The notes: generated by a model not told the origin, from the sequence alone. Numbered from the stretch's first letter, positions 24,022 to 32,802 are shown. The stretch is DNA of 64,000 bases from an uncultured Oscillospiraceae bacterium (GCA_910587835.1 CAJUNQ010000015.1:1-64000); one strand, 5' to 3'. Program-made: numbers and translations.

Positions 24022-25581
24022 ATGGGCCTGGAAATGATTGACGCGGGCTGGCTGTCCATTCTTCCGCCGCTGGTGGCCATCACCCTGGCGCTGCTGACCA
24101 AGGAGGTGTACTCCGCTCTGTTTCTGGGGGTGCTCACCGGCATGTGCGTCTACAGTTTTTCTACCGGGGGCAGCCTGCTTCAGGCGGTTACATACGCTTT
24201 CCAGATGATGGCCGGAAAAATCGGCGACAACGGGATGATGATCATTTTTCTGGTGCTGCTGGGGTCTTTGGTGGTCATTGTCTCCCGCTCGGGGGGCACT
24301 GCCGCCTATGGCCGCTGGGCGGTGCGGCGCATCAAAACCAAGCGCAGCGCCAAGCTGACCACCGCCCTGCTGGGCCTGCTGATTTTTCTGGACGACGGCT
24401 TCAACTGCCTGACCGTGGGCACGGTTATGCGGCCTATCACCGACAAGCATAAGATTTCCCGGGAGAAGCTGGCCTATCTGCTGGACGCCACTGCCGCGCC
24501 CATCTGCATCATTGCTCCCATTTCCAGCTGGGCCGTAGCCGTGGCCAGCGAGGTGGAGGAGGCCGGAGGCCTGGGGGCCTTTGTACAGACCATTCCCTAC
24601 AACCTCTATGCTATTCTGACCATTGCCATGGTACTGGTCCTCAGCGCCACCAGCTTTGACTTTGGTCCCATGAAGCGGGCGGAGGCCGCTCCCCAGTACC
24701 CTGCCGGGGCGGAGGAGGCCGGCTCTCCCCAGGAGCCCGGCGCTCTGGAGGACGCGGCTCAGCCCAAGGGCACAGTGTGGGACCTGGTGCTGCCTATTGT
24801 CACCCTGATTGTCACAGCGATTCTGGGCATGGCCTATGTGGGGGGCTTCTTTGAAGGGGTGGACTTTGCCGTGGCCATTGGCGAAAACCCGGTGGCCGGG
24901 CTGACCCTGGGCACCTTTGCCGGGCTGCTGATGGCTCTGGCCCTGTACCTGCCCCGGCGGCTGATGACCATGCAGCAGTTTGTGACCGGCATCATTGACG
25001 GCATCAAGACCATGATTCCGGCGTTGACCATTCTGATTCTGGCCTGGGCCCTGGGGGGCGTGTGCCGGGAGATGATTGGCACAGGCAATTTTGTCAGCCA
25101 GTTTGTCACCAGTATCCGCCTGCCCATGAGCCTGCTGCCGGCCATTGTGTTCGCGGTGGCGGCGTTTCTCAGCTTCTCCATGGGCACCGCCTGGGGAACC
25201 TTCGGCATTCTGCTGCCCATTGTATCCATGCTGTGCGCCGGCGCTGAGGGCGGCGGGGCAGTGCTGATGCCCACCCTGGGCGCAACTCTGGCGGGCTCGG
25301 TGTTTGGCGACCACTGCTCCCCCATCTCGGACACGACCATTCTGGCCTCCACCGGGGCCCAGTGCAACCACCTGGCCCATGTCTCTACTCAGCTGCCCTA
25401 TGCGGTGCTGGTGGCCGGGGTGTGCTTTGTGGGTTATCTGGCGGCGGGACTGACCAAAAACGCCATTGTAACCATTCTGATCTCCCTGGCAGCGTTGGGG
25501 GCGGCATTGGGCGCGGCGGCGTTCATTCAACGGCAGCACAACGCTGCCGCCGGCCCCCGGCAGAGCAGCTCTGCGGGGTAA
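24022..25581 (+). CDS. NhaC-family Na+/H+ antiporter-type transporter
   Basis: The 519-residue membrane protein has about 11-12 spans and the family motifs DDGFNCLTVG, GTAWGTFGILLPI and GDHCSPISDTTILAS. These place it in the NhaC superfamily, which exchanges Na+ with H+ or with organic ions. A loop of about 45 residues rich in Ala, Glu and Pro (around 215-255) is probably cytoplasmic. It has its own consensus promoter with three candidate operator sites, so it is likely tightly regulated. AAGGGGGG precedes the ATG. Confidence 0.92.
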   Translation: MGLEMIDAGWLSILPPLVAITLALLTKEVYSALFLGVLTGMCVYSFSTGGSLLQAVTYAFQMMAGKIGDNGMMIIFLVLLGSLVVIVSRSGGTAAYGRWAVRRIKTKRSAKLTTALLGLLIFLDDGFNCLTVGTVMRPITDKHKISREKLAYLLDATAAPICIIAPISSWAVAVASEVEEAGGLGAFVQTIPYNLYAILTIAMVLVLSATSFDFGPMKRAEAAPQYPAGAEEAGSPQEPGALEDAAQPKGTVWDLVLPIVTLIVTAILGMAYVGGFFEGVDFAVAIGENPVAGLTLGTFAGLLMALALYLPRRLMTMQQFVTGIIDGIKTMIPALTILILAWALGGVCREMIGTGNFVSQFVTSIRLPMSLLPAIVFAVAAFLSFSMGTAWGTFGILLPIVSMLCAGAEGGGAVLMPTLGATLAGSVFGDHCSPISDTTILASTGAQCNHLAHVSTQLPYAVLVAGVCFVGYLAAGLTKNAIVTILISLAALGAALGAAAFIQRQHNAAAGPRQSSSAG

Positions 25582-25603
25582 GAACAACGGTTTGAAATTT
25601 TTA

Positions 25604-25765
25604 GAACCTGTATTCACAGGCGTTGAACGCCGGAGGGACGGGTCTTTTGCCGTCCTGCTGCGTTAAAAAAACTTGAAATACGGCAAGTATTCCTGCGATT
25701 TTTTGCCTTGCAGGGCGACAAAATCCCTCGCCCCTCCGGCATCCTCCGCCTATGAATACAGGTTC
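25604..25765 (+). repeat. MITE-like element with terminal inverted repeats and TTA flanks
   Basis: Both ends carry GAACCTGTATTCA in inverted orientation, continuing less perfectly to about 35 bp. TTA directly flanks each outer end (25601-25603 and 25766-25768), consistent with a 3-bp target duplication. The 162-bp interior has no gene. Its left half recurs, reversed, at 140-223. It lies 20 bases after the antiporter stop. Confidence 0.75.
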
Positions 25766-25768
25766 TTA

Positions 25769-26081
25769 GCTCTGGCTTTTGCCTCCGGGCGTTTGGGTCT
25801 GCAAAGCGGACCCGAACGCTGCGGGGGCATTTTGTTTTGCCGCTGCGGCTCAAGGTCTTTGGAAAGGCCCGGGCCGCTGTCTTTTTCGGGAGCGCCGCGC
25901 CTCTCGGTCCGCCGGGCAGGCGCTGCCAAATGTGCGAGGCCCTTTGCCGCAAAACAGATTGCGGCAGGCAGAGTCTGTCATTTTTTCATAAGCTCCTTTT
26001 CTTTGGGCAGAATATTTCACCGCTTCTCCGATTATAAATAGTCAACAGTACACAGACTCTCACGGAAAGGGGGCGCGCCTT
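25769..26081. other. Intergenic stretch, no gene seen
   Basis: The region is GC-rich at its left and turns AT-rich near 26000, where the promoter of the deacetylase operon should lie. One 9-bp hairpin is visible (GTTTGGGTC with GACCCGAAC, about 25789-25815). I see no convincing promoter pair or reading frame. Confidence 0.4.
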
Positions 26082-26957
26082 ATGGGAACTTTGAAAAAAC
26101 CATACGCGCTGGTGCGGCTGAACCGGCCTCTGCTTCTGGGGCTGCTGGCGATTCTGTCCCTGCTGGGAGCTCTGGCCGCCATGACCGCCCGGGCCGTCTC
26201 TGTCCCCGAGGGGGTGGACCTGCCGGTGGTCATGTACCACGCCGTGCTGAAGGACGAGGCCCGCCACGGCCAGTATGTCATCTCTCCCGCCGAGCTGGAG
26301 AACGACCTGCTCTACCTGAAGCGTCAGGGCTACACCACTATCCTTGCCCAGGACCTGATCGCCTATACCCAGGGCGCGGACCTGCCGGAAAAGCCCATTC
26401 TTATCACCTTTGACGATGGGTATTACAACAACTACCTCTATGCCTTTGAGTTGGCGAAAAAGCACCATTGCAAGTTTGTGCTCTCACCCATTGGCCGCTG
26501 GGCCGACTATTACAGCGAGACCGGCGAGACCAACGCCTATTACACCCACGCCACCTGGGACCAGCTGAAGGAGATGGCGGACTCGGGCCTGGTGGAGATA
26601 CAGAACCACAGCTACGACCTGCACCGAACCTCCGGCCCGGTGGGGGTCCAACGCCGACAGGGCGAGAGCGGCGTTCAGTATCAGGCCCGGCTGACAGCGG
26701 ACGTGATGAAGGCCCAACAGGTCATTGAGGACCACCTGGGCCAGGCTCCGGCCGTGTTTGTCTACCCCTTTGGGGCTGTAAGCCAGGGCACGACGGAGAT
26801 CATCCGGGGCCTGGGCTTTTCCGCAACCTTCAGCTGCCGGGAGAGAATCAACCGGGTGACCCGGGACCCGGAGAGCCTTTACGACCTGGGGCGGTTTCTG
26901 CGGCCCTCGGGAGTGAGCTCTCAGACATTTTTTGAGCAGCAGATGAAGCTGTCATAA
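26082..26957 (+). CDS. Polysaccharide deacetylase
   Basis: The 291-residue protein has an N-terminal signal anchor (about 16-36), then a NodB-type domain. The catalytic TFDDGYYNN and metal-binding HSYDLH motifs are both present, so it should be an active metal-dependent deacetylase of N-acetyl sugars, probably on peptidoglycan or a cell wall glycan. YHAVLKDE marks the domain start. It heads a three-gene run with an amidase-like gene and an alanine symporter, which suggests cell wall turnover. Confidence 0.9.
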   Translation: MGTLKKPYALVRLNRPLLLGLLAILSLLGALAAMTARAVSVPEGVDLPVVMYHAVLKDEARHGQYVISPAELENDLLYLKRQGYTTILAQDLIAYTQGADLPEKPILITFDDGYYNNYLYAFELAKKHHCKFVLSPIGRWADYYSETGETNAYYTHATWDQLKEMADSGLVEIQNHSYDLHRTSGPVGVQRRQGESGVQYQARLTADVMKAQQVIEDHLGQAPAVFVYPFGAVSQGTTEIIRGLGFSATFSCRERINRVTRDPESLYDLGRFLRPSGVSSQTFFEQQMKLS

Positions 26958-26970
26958 ACGGAGGTCAATC

Positions 26971-27480
26971 ATGCCGACTATGCCGAAAATCTATCTCAAG
27001 CCCTCCTCCCGCCCCCACCGCTATCCCAATGGGGGCGACGAGGCCTATTGGATGCACCGGATTGCCGCCGCTGTAAAAAAGGAGCTGGCGGCGCTCTCGG
27101 TGGACTGCGTGCTGGGCGGTGAGCCCCAGGACGACTGCGGCCTGCGACTGACCCTGCGCACCCATGCCGCGCCGGAGGAGATGGAGGCCAAGCTTAAGGG
27201 CGTGGAGGTCTTTTACTACTCCTACAGCCCGGCGGCAAAGCGGGCGGCAGAGGTGTTTACCGCCTGCCTGAAGGAGGTGTATCCCGAGCCCCAGCTGGTA
27301 GAGGCCGCGCCCACCCCTGCCCGGGAGGAGCTGAGAGAGGCCAGGGTGCCCGCCCTGCTGGTGGAGCTGGGCTATCATGACAACCCCCAGGACGAGGCCT
27401 GGCTGGTGAACGGGGTAGAGCCCATCTCCGCGGGCCTGGCCAAGGCAGCTGCCGGCTTTCTGGGGGTGGAGGGGTCATGA
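26971..27480 (+). CDS. N-acetylmuramoyl-L-alanine amidase-like protein
   Basis: The 169-residue protein resembles the Amidase_3 group in its second half (LVELGYHDNPQDEAWL, containing the catalytic Glu) and in GGDEAYWM near the N-terminus (a likely zinc ligand Glu). The usual first zinc His of Amidase_3 (in GHGG) is not evident, and the HSNA-like stretch reads THAAP, so metal binding may be altered. There is no signal peptide. The gene overlaps the next one by four bases (ATGA). Confidence 0.7.
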   Translation: MPTMPKIYLKPSSRPHRYPNGGDEAYWMHRIAAAVKKELAALSVDCVLGGEPQDDCGLRLTLRTHAAPEEMEAKLKGVEVFYYSYSPAAKRAAEVFTACLKEVYPEPQLVEAAPTPAREELREARVPALLVELGYHDNPQDEAWLVNGVEPISAGLAKAAAGFLGVEGS

Positions 27481-28847
27481 GTGTCGCCAGACTGCTGGAC
27501 AGCTTGAGCGCGGCCCTGTGGGGCTGGCATGTGCTGCTGCTGATTCTGGCAGCGGGAGCCTGGTTCTCTTACGAGAGCTGCTTTTACCAGCTGCTCCACA
27601 TAGGCCGCTGGCTGCGGGCGGCGTTGGGCAGCTCCGGGAGAAAAGGGGAGCAGGGGGGAGCCACCCGGTTTCAGGCGTTGACAGCGGCGTTGGCCGGGTC
27701 CATCGGCACAGGGAATATTGTGGGGGTGGCGGCGGCTCTCACTGTGGGCGGGCCGGGGGCGTTGTTCTGGATGGGAGCCTCGGCAACCCTGGGCATGATG
27801 ACTGTCTTTGCCGAGAACTACTTTGCCGCCCGCTGCCGGGAGGCGGGACGGCCTGCCGGTCAGCATAACCGGAGCAGGCAGGGGGGACGGCGCCCAGCGG
27901 GGCCGCTGCATTACATAGAACGGGCGGGGCGGTTTGGCGGAGCCCTGGCGGCGGTGTATGCCCTGGGGTGCTGTCTGTCCTCGCTGGGTATGGGCAATAT
28001 GGCCCAGATGAACGCCTTTGCCGCAGCCTGTCAGGGCCTGGGACTGCCCGCCCTGCCGGTGGCCCTGGGGGCGGGAGTGCTGGTGTTTTTTGTGGCCCGG
28101 GGCGGGCTGGGCTTTGCGGTGAAAATCACGGAAAAGCTGGTGCCCGCTATGACACTGCTGTTCTTCGCCGCGTCCCTGGGGACGCTCTGGGTGCACCGGG
28201 CCAACCTGCCGGCTGCGGTGGGGTCGGTTTTTCAAGGGGCCTTTTCCCTGCGGGCCGGGGCCGGAGGGACGGCGGGCATGCTCATCGCCATGAAAGCTGG
28301 GGTGTCCCGGGGGGTGTTCACTAACGAGGCGGGGCTGGGCAGCTCGGCCTTTGCCTATGAGGAGGTCCGGGGGCACAGCCCGGAGGAGCTGGGCTGTTTG
28401 GGGATTTTTCAGGTGTTTGCGGACACCCTTGTCATGTGTACGGTGACAGGGCTGTGCATTCTGTGCAGCTGTCCCCCCCAGGGACTGGAAGGGGCGGAGC
28501 TGACCTTTTATGCCTACCGCTCTGCCCTGGGGGACCGGGGGGGCTGGGCGGTGAGCCTGTGCACGGCGTTGTTTGCCCTGGCGACCGTGGTGGCCTGGTG
28601 CTGCTATGGCCGGGAGGGGCTGCTCTACCTGACAGGAGGCCGGGGAAAGACGCTGTACGGCCCCCTGGCGGCGGCTGCGGCAATGATTGGGTGTGCCGCG
28701 CCGGTGGGGGCGGTGCTGCAGGTGGGAGACGCTTTCAACGGGCTGATGGCGCTGCCCAATGTAGCGGCGTTGTTCTGGCTGGCGGCACAGGCCGCAAACC
28801 GCCGGAAAGCAGAAAGTGGAGGGAAAAAAGTCCTTGAGGATTCTTGA
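27477..28847 (+). CDS. Alanine/glycine:cation symporter (AGCS family)
   Basis: The 456-residue transporter has about ten spans and the AGCS landmarks FQALTAALAGSIGTGNIVGVA, NMAQMNA and GVSRGVFTNEAGLGSSAFA. It imports small amino acids with Na+ or H+. Its place after a deacetylase and an amidase suggests uptake of alanine released from wall peptides, though this is inference. The last codons (KKVLEDS) and the stop are formed by a repeated hairpin element that begins at 28824, so the C-terminus has been shaped by that insertion. Confidence 0.92.
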   Translation: MSVARLLDSLSAALWGWHVLLLILAAGAWFSYESCFYQLLHIGRWLRAALGSSGRKGEQGGATRFQALTAALAGSIGTGNIVGVAAALTVGGPGALFWMGASATLGMMTVFAENYFAARCREAGRPAGQHNRSRQGGRRPAGPLHYIERAGRFGGALAAVYALGCCLSSLGMGNMAQMNAFAAACQGLGLPALPVALGAGVLVFFVARGGLGFAVKITEKLVPAMTLLFFAASLGTLWVHRANLPAAVGSVFQGAFSLRAGAGGTAGMLIAMKAGVSRGVFTNEAGLGSSAFAYEEVRGHSPEELGCLGIFQVFADTLVMCTVTGLCILCSCPPQGLEGAELTFYAYRSALGDRGGWAVSLCTALFALATVVAWCCYGREGLLYLTGGRGKTLYGPLAAAAAMIGCAAPVGAVLQVGDAFNGLMALPNVAALFWLAAQAANRRKAESGGKKVLEDS

Positions 28848-28880
28848 GAGACTTCTTTCAAGAAGGCTTCTTCGGCTTCA
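28824..28880 (+). repeat. Copy 1 of the intergenic hairpin repeat (diverged)
   Basis: It follows the pattern AAAAGTYCTTG, TTCTTGAGAGAC, TTCTTTCAAGAAG seen better in the copies at 46967-47028 and 50614-50673. It overlaps the last codons of the symporter gene. It may act as a terminator for leftward transcription. Confidence 0.5.
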
Positions 28881-28889
28881 TCCCGACAT

Positions 28890-29425
28890 TGGAGGCGGCT
28901 TGAAGCCGTTGACCACAAAAGATGTGGCGCAGTCAGCAATGACCCGAGGCAGAGGTTTGCATCCATAACGCAGAGGGCAAAGCTGTACTGCCACACGCGG
29001 TGTTGGTGACAAAGTCGACCGGCAGACCACCCGGACCCGGCAATATCAAAGGCTGTAGCTCTACCCTGGCAATACCAAGAGCTCTCTGCGTCTGCGGCGA
29101 ACTGAAAAGTCCTGCCAGTCCCCGCATAAGAAAAGAGGAACTGCGAAGTGAGTACAATCAACTGGCGAGCCGCTTGTACCCGGCTAATTTGGGGGAGACG
29201 CCCCACATATGAAGCCTCTGCCCGCGGCAAACAGAGGATCGCAGTGGACGCCCTTGCCCAGCTGAGGCAACCGGAGGGACGTTCCGATAAAACGGTGCAG
29301 GCCGGTGGATGTCTGCCCGTCAGTCTGCGCGGCTGGCACAGGAGGTCTCCCGCCAGACGGCGGGTTTCCCCTGCCGCCTGTCAGACAGAGGGGAACCAGG
29401 CCCCGGCCCTGTGAGCCAGCTACAA
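28890..29425. ncRNA. Candidate large structured RNA, about 535 nt
   Basis: No reading frame here has a ribosome binding site or a recognisable product, yet paired segments are dense. They include CCACA/TGTGG (28913-28927), TGCGG+ACTG with CAGT+CCGCA (29093-29126), GTACAA/TTGTAC (29152-29179), CCTCTG/CAGAGG (29215-29237), TTGCC/GGCAA (29254-29270), ACCGG/CCGGT enclosing CCG/CGG (29270-29306), TTCCCCT+CTGT with ACAG+AGGGGAA (29366-29395), and a closing 11-bp helix GCTGGCACAGG with CCTGT-GA-GCCAGC (29332-29420). The strand is unresolved. It does not show the core motifs of RNase P RNA, tmRNA or SRP RNA. OLE-, ROOL- or GOLLD-like RNAs are possible but I cannot match them from memory. Confidence 0.5.
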
Positions 29426-29506
29426 AAAAAAGACTGGTAATTTCCAGGAGTTTATGGTAAAATAAATAAAAAGACCTCACCAATCCACAGGAAGGGGAAA
29501 TTCATT

Positions 29507-29830
29507 ATGAAACTGATCCTGGCTATTGTAAGCAACGACGACAGCGGAGCCGTGTCCTCCGCCCTCACCCGTGAGGGCTTTTCCGTCACCAAGCTGGCCA
29601 CCACCGGCGGCTTTCTCATGGCGGGCAACACCACCTTCATCTCCGGCGTGCAGGACGAAAAGGTAGATGAGGTCATTGGCATTATCGCCAAGTACAGCAG
29701 CCGCCGCACCCAGATCGTCCCCCATTCCTCTACCATGGAGGTGGGCATGTATTCCTCCTTCCCGGTGGAGGTCACGGTGGGAGGCTCCACGATCTTTGTG
29801 CTCAATGTGGACCGCTTTGAGAAGGTCTGA
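29507..29830 (+). CDS. darA: Cyclic di-AMP receptor (PII-like)
   Basis: The 107-residue protein is a complete DarA/PstA-type PII-like protein: MKLILAIVSNDD start, the glycine-rich loop ATTGGFLMAGNTTF and the C-terminal VTVGGSTIFVLNV strand. Trimeric proteins of this family bind cyclic di-AMP and are thought to signal potassium or osmotic state. The order darA-holB-ricT is conserved in Firmicutes. AGGAAGGGG lies upstream of the ATG. A weak promoter may lie at about 29440-29465. Confidence 0.95.
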   Translation: MKLILAIVSNDDSGAVSSALTREGFSVTKLATTGGFLMAGNTTFISGVQDEKVDEVIGIIAKYSSRRTQIVPHSSTMEVGMYSSFPVEVTVGGSTIFVLNVDRFEKV

Positions 29831-30804
29831 TGGAATTTCCCGGCTTTTTAGGGAATAAAAGGGGAAAAGAGGCCTTGAACGCCGCGTTTTCTACGGGGCG
29901 TTTTCCCCATGCGGTCATTTTGCAGGGAGACCCGGGCACAGGGCGGCATACCCTGGCCCGGCTGCTGGCTCAGGCGCTGGTGTGCCGGGACAGAGAACAT
30001 GCCCCCTGCGGGGTCTGTCCCAGCTGCGTCCGGGCCCAGGCGGGCAGCCACCCGGACATCCGCAGCTTTGCGGGCAGCGGCGCTTCAGGCAGTCTGACAG
30101 TGGAGACGGTGAAGGCGATGACAGAGGACGCCAGCCGTTCCCCTCTGGAAGCGGAGCTGCGGGTCTGTCTGGTAGACATAGGGGACAACACCCTGCCCGC
30201 GGCCCAGAACAAGCTGCTTAAGCTGCTGGAGGAGCCCCCTGGAAACACGGTGTTCCTGCTCATCTGTAAAAACGCCCGGTCGCTGCTGGAGACCATTCGC
30301 TCTCGGGCACAGATTGTCACCCTGACGCCCCCGGCTTTGGAGGAGGCAGCGGACTGGCTGGTCAAAAACCAGGGCGCAGACCCCAAGGAGGCCCGGGAGC
30401 TGGCGACGCTCTGCGGGGGCAACCTGGGCCAGATGCAGGCCGAGGGCCAGGAGGGCGGGGCGGGCAAGGCCTTTGGTATTGCCCAAGAAATGGTAAAGGC
30501 CTTGCTTTCGCCGGGGGGACATCCCCTGCTGAAGGCCTCCGCTCCCTTGCTGAAGGACCGGGCCCTGTGCCGGGCGGTGCTGGCCCGGCTGACGGTGATT
30601 TTCCGGGACGCCTGCGTCCTGCGGTATGGGGAGGGCCCTGTGCTGGGGGGCGCGCCGGAGCTGGCCCAGCGGCTGTGCGCCCTGCCGGCCCGGCGGCTGG
30701 TCCGTCTGCCGGAGCTGACCGAGGAGTACAGCCGCCGGCTGGACCGCAACGCCAACAGCGCGTTGTTGGTCACCTGCCTGTGCGCCCAGCTGCGGGCCGG
30801 GTAG
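29830..30804 (+). CDS. holB: DNA polymerase III delta' subunit
   Basis: The 324-residue AAA+ clamp-loader subunit has a degenerate phosphate loop (GDPGTGRHTLA), a zinc-binding cysteine cluster (CRDREHAPCGVCPSC), and the LLKLLEEPPGNTVFLLI stretch typical of delta'. It works in the clamp loader that places the sliding clamp on DNA. It overlaps darA by one base (TGATG). The degenerate Walker motif fits a delta' that does not hydrolyse ATP itself. Confidence 0.93.
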   Translation: MEFPGFLGNKRGKEALNAAFSTGRFPHAVILQGDPGTGRHTLARLLAQALVCRDREHAPCGVCPSCVRAQAGSHPDIRSFAGSGASGSLTVETVKAMTEDASRSPLEAELRVCLVDIGDNTLPAAQNKLLKLLEEPPGNTVFLLICKNARSLLETIRSRAQIVTLTPPALEEAADWLVKNQGADPKEARELATLCGGNLGQMQAEGQEGGAGKAFGIAQEMVKALLSPGGHPLLKASAPLLKDRALCRAVLARLTVIFRDACVLRYGEGPVLGGAPELAQRLCALPARRLVRLPELTEEYSRRLDRNANSALLVTCLCAQLRAG

Positions 30805-30852
30805 GGGAGGCTGCAAGAAAAATATTGGAAGAACCCAGGAGTAGATTCAAAC

Positions 30853-31719
30853 ATGGCAGAAGTGATAGGCGTGCGCTTCAAAAGCACGGGCAAGGTATAT
30901 TATTTTGACCCCTGTGGGGAGAGGCTGAGCCGGGGCGATATGGCGATTGTGGAGACCACCCGGGGGGTGGAGTGCGGCGAGGTGGCCATGGAGAACCGGG
31001 AGGTCCGGGACACGGCCATTGTGCAGCCTCTGCGCAAGCTCATCCGCCGGGCCACCCCCGAGGACCTGCGGCAGGTGGAGGAGAACCACCGCAAGGAGAA
31101 GTCCGCCTTCAAGGCCTGCGAAAAGCGCATTGCCGCCCGGGGGTTGGAGATGAAGCTGGTAGAGGTGGAGTACACCTTTGACAACAGCAAGATTCTCTTT
31201 TACTTTACTGCCGATGGCCGGGTGGACTTCCGGGAGCTGGTGAAGGACCTGGCGGGTATGTTCCGCACCCGCATTGAGCTGCGGCAGATTGGCGTGCGGG
31301 ACGAGGCCAAAATGTTGGGCGGCATCGGCATCTGCGGACGGCCCTTCTGCTGCGGGTCGTTTTTGGGAGGCTTTCAGCCGGTGTCCATCAAAATGGCCAA
31401 GGAGCAGGGGCTGTCTCTAAACCCGGTGAAAATCTCCGGGGCCTGCGGGCGGCTGATGTGCTGCCTGAAATATGAGCAGGAGGCCTACCAGGACCTGCTG
31501 CGCACCACCCCCAAGGTGAACGCCATTGTCACCACGCCGGAGGGCAAGGGCGTGGTCATTGACCAGAACCTGCTGACCCGAAAGCTGACCGTCCGCCTGG
31601 ACAAGGACCCGGAGGGCGCGCCCAAGGTGTTTACAGCGGACCAGGTGAAGGTGCTGCGGGACGGCCGGGTGAAGCTGGACAAGCAGGAGCTGGAGCAGCT
31701 GAAGAAGCTGGAACAGTAA
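30853..31719 (+). CDS. ricT: PSP1-domain protein RicT (YaaT)
   Basis: The 288-residue protein has a PSP1 domain with the cysteine pairs CGRPFCCGSF and CGRLMCCLKYEQEAY, which in RicT/YaaT ligate an iron-sulfur cluster. In Bacillus, RicT with RicA and RicF activates RNase Y for mRNA maturation and influences sporulation and competence. The C-terminal part is acidic/lysine-rich and helical. It is the third gene of the darA-holB-ricT group and is followed by a terminator. Confidence 0.93.
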   Translation: MAEVIGVRFKSTGKVYYFDPCGERLSRGDMAIVETTRGVECGEVAMENREVRDTAIVQPLRKLIRRATPEDLRQVEENHRKEKSAFKACEKRIAARGLEMKLVEVEYTFDNSKILFYFTADGRVDFRELVKDLAGMFRTRIELRQIGVRDEAKMLGGIGICGRPFCCGSFLGGFQPVSIKMAKEQGLSLNPVKISGACGRLMCCLKYEQEAYQDLLRTTPKVNAIVTTPEGKGVVIDQNLLTRKLTVRLDKDPEGAPKVFTADQVKVLRDGRVKLDKQELEQLKKLEQ

Positions 31720-31730
31720 ACCCCAAAGCA

Positions 31731-31770
31731 AAAAGGAGCCGGGAGGGGACGCCCCCCTTGGGCTCCTTTT
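31731..31770 (+). terminator. Intrinsic terminator between convergent ricT and M23 genes
   Basis: AAAAGGAGCC pairs with GGCTCCTTTT around a GC-rich loop. It can act in both directions. Confidence 0.85.
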
Positions 31771-31776
31771 GCGTTT

Positions 31777-32802
31777 TCAGCCTGTCGGGAGGGACGGGTC
31801 TGCCCCGTCGGGAGGCGGTGGGGTGGGGGTGTCCGCCCGATACCACTCCTTGGTAGCGTCGTCCCGCTGCACCGGGCACTGGCGGCTGCGCAGCAGCTGG
31901 CACAGCTGATACACGTCTACCCAGATTTCCCCGTTGCCCTCCTTCTGGCTCTCGTCAAAGATAATTTGTAGGCCGTAGTGCAGGTGGCTTTGCTCAATGC
32001 CGTTGACATTCTCTTTGGCGCTGTAGCCTGTGCGCCCCACATAGCCAATCACGTCCCCGGCCTCCACGGTTTTGCCCACAGCCAGCCCCTGGGCAAAGGG
32101 CCGGTCCTTGCGCAGGTGGGCATAGTAGTGGTAGCGCAGGCCGTCGGCGCTGCGTATGCCGATCCGCCAGCCGCCGTACTGGTTCCAGCCCAGATTTTCC
32201 ACCACCCCGCCCTCCACGGCAATCACCGGGGTGCCCACTGCGGCCATCATGTCATGCCCCAGGTGCCGGCGGCGGTAGCCATATTCCCGGCTGACCCCAA
32301 AGTCGTCGTAGTCGCTGTAGGGGAAGGTTTTGGCAATGGGGGAGTAGGCGGTGAGGCCGTAGCACAGCTCCGGGCCGTTTTCGGCAGACTGGGTATACTC
32401 CCCGGCAAACCCGCCCAAAACCGCGCCGTAGGCCTCCCGATAGTAGGAAAAGGAGGCCAGCTGGGTAAGGTCCTCTCCGCTTTTTACCAGCTCAGCGGCC
32501 TTTTCCAAATCGCTGTCCCGGTAAAGAGAGAAGTCACCCCCATATTTTGCCGCCAGATAGGCCAGCAGGTCCAGCCAGCTCACATGGCCCTGGTCCGAGC
32601 CATAAGAGGCGGCGTCCAGGTCCAGCGCCTGTCGGAGCACAGAGGCAGGCACGTCAAAGTCCACCCACTTGATAAAGTCCTTTTTCTCCTGAGAGGCAGC
32701 GGCCAGGGCCCGGCCCAGCACAGGAATGAGGGCAAGGAGGAGCAGCGCGGCAATCAGGGCAGGCGCGGCGGTTCGGGCCTTGAGCTTGCAAGTAAAAAAC
32801 AT
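31777..32802 (-). CDS. M23-family LytM-type metallopeptidase
   Basis: The 341-residue protein has an N-terminal membrane anchor (about 10-33), a helical region, and a C-terminal peptidase domain. The zinc motifs are complete: HLGHDMMA (first His and Asp) and the final HLHYGLQ (HxH), with YHYYAHL between them. It is probably a cell wall endopeptidase or an activator of amidases, acting outside the membrane. It is monocistronic and convergent with ricT. Confidence 0.9.
   Translation of the reverse strand: MFFTCKLKARTAAPALIAALLLLALIPVLGRALAAASQEKKDFIKWVDFDVPASVLRQALDLDAASYGSDQGHVSWLDLLAYLAAKYGGDFSLYRDSDLEKAAELVKSGEDLTQLASFSYYREAYGAVLGGFAGEYTQSAENGPELCYGLTAYSPIAKTFPYSDYDDFGVSREYGYRRRHLGHDMMAAVGTPVIAVEGGVVENLGWNQYGGWRIGIRSADGLRYHYYAHLRKDRPFAQGLAVGKTVEAGDVIGYVGRTGYSAKENVNGIEQSHLHYGLQIIFDESQKEGNGEIWVDVYQLCQLLRSRQCPVQRDDATKEWYRADTPTPPPPDGADPSLPTG

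Noticed and set aside
23950..25617. A 555-codon open frame on the minus strand opposite the NhaC antiporter
   Set aside because: The plus-strand protein has clear membrane topology and NhaC motifs. The minus product is Gly/His/Gln-rich with no domain.
28625..29230. A 201-codon minus-strand frame overlapping the symporter and the structured RNA region
   Set aside because: No ribosome binding site, overlap with a certain gene, and no recognisable domain. The region is better explained by RNA structure.
28890..29425. RNase P RNA, tmRNA or SRP RNA as an identity for the structured region
   Set aside because: The core RNase P motifs, the tmRNA acceptor end with its TTCGA loop, and the SRP domain IV motif are all missing on both strands.
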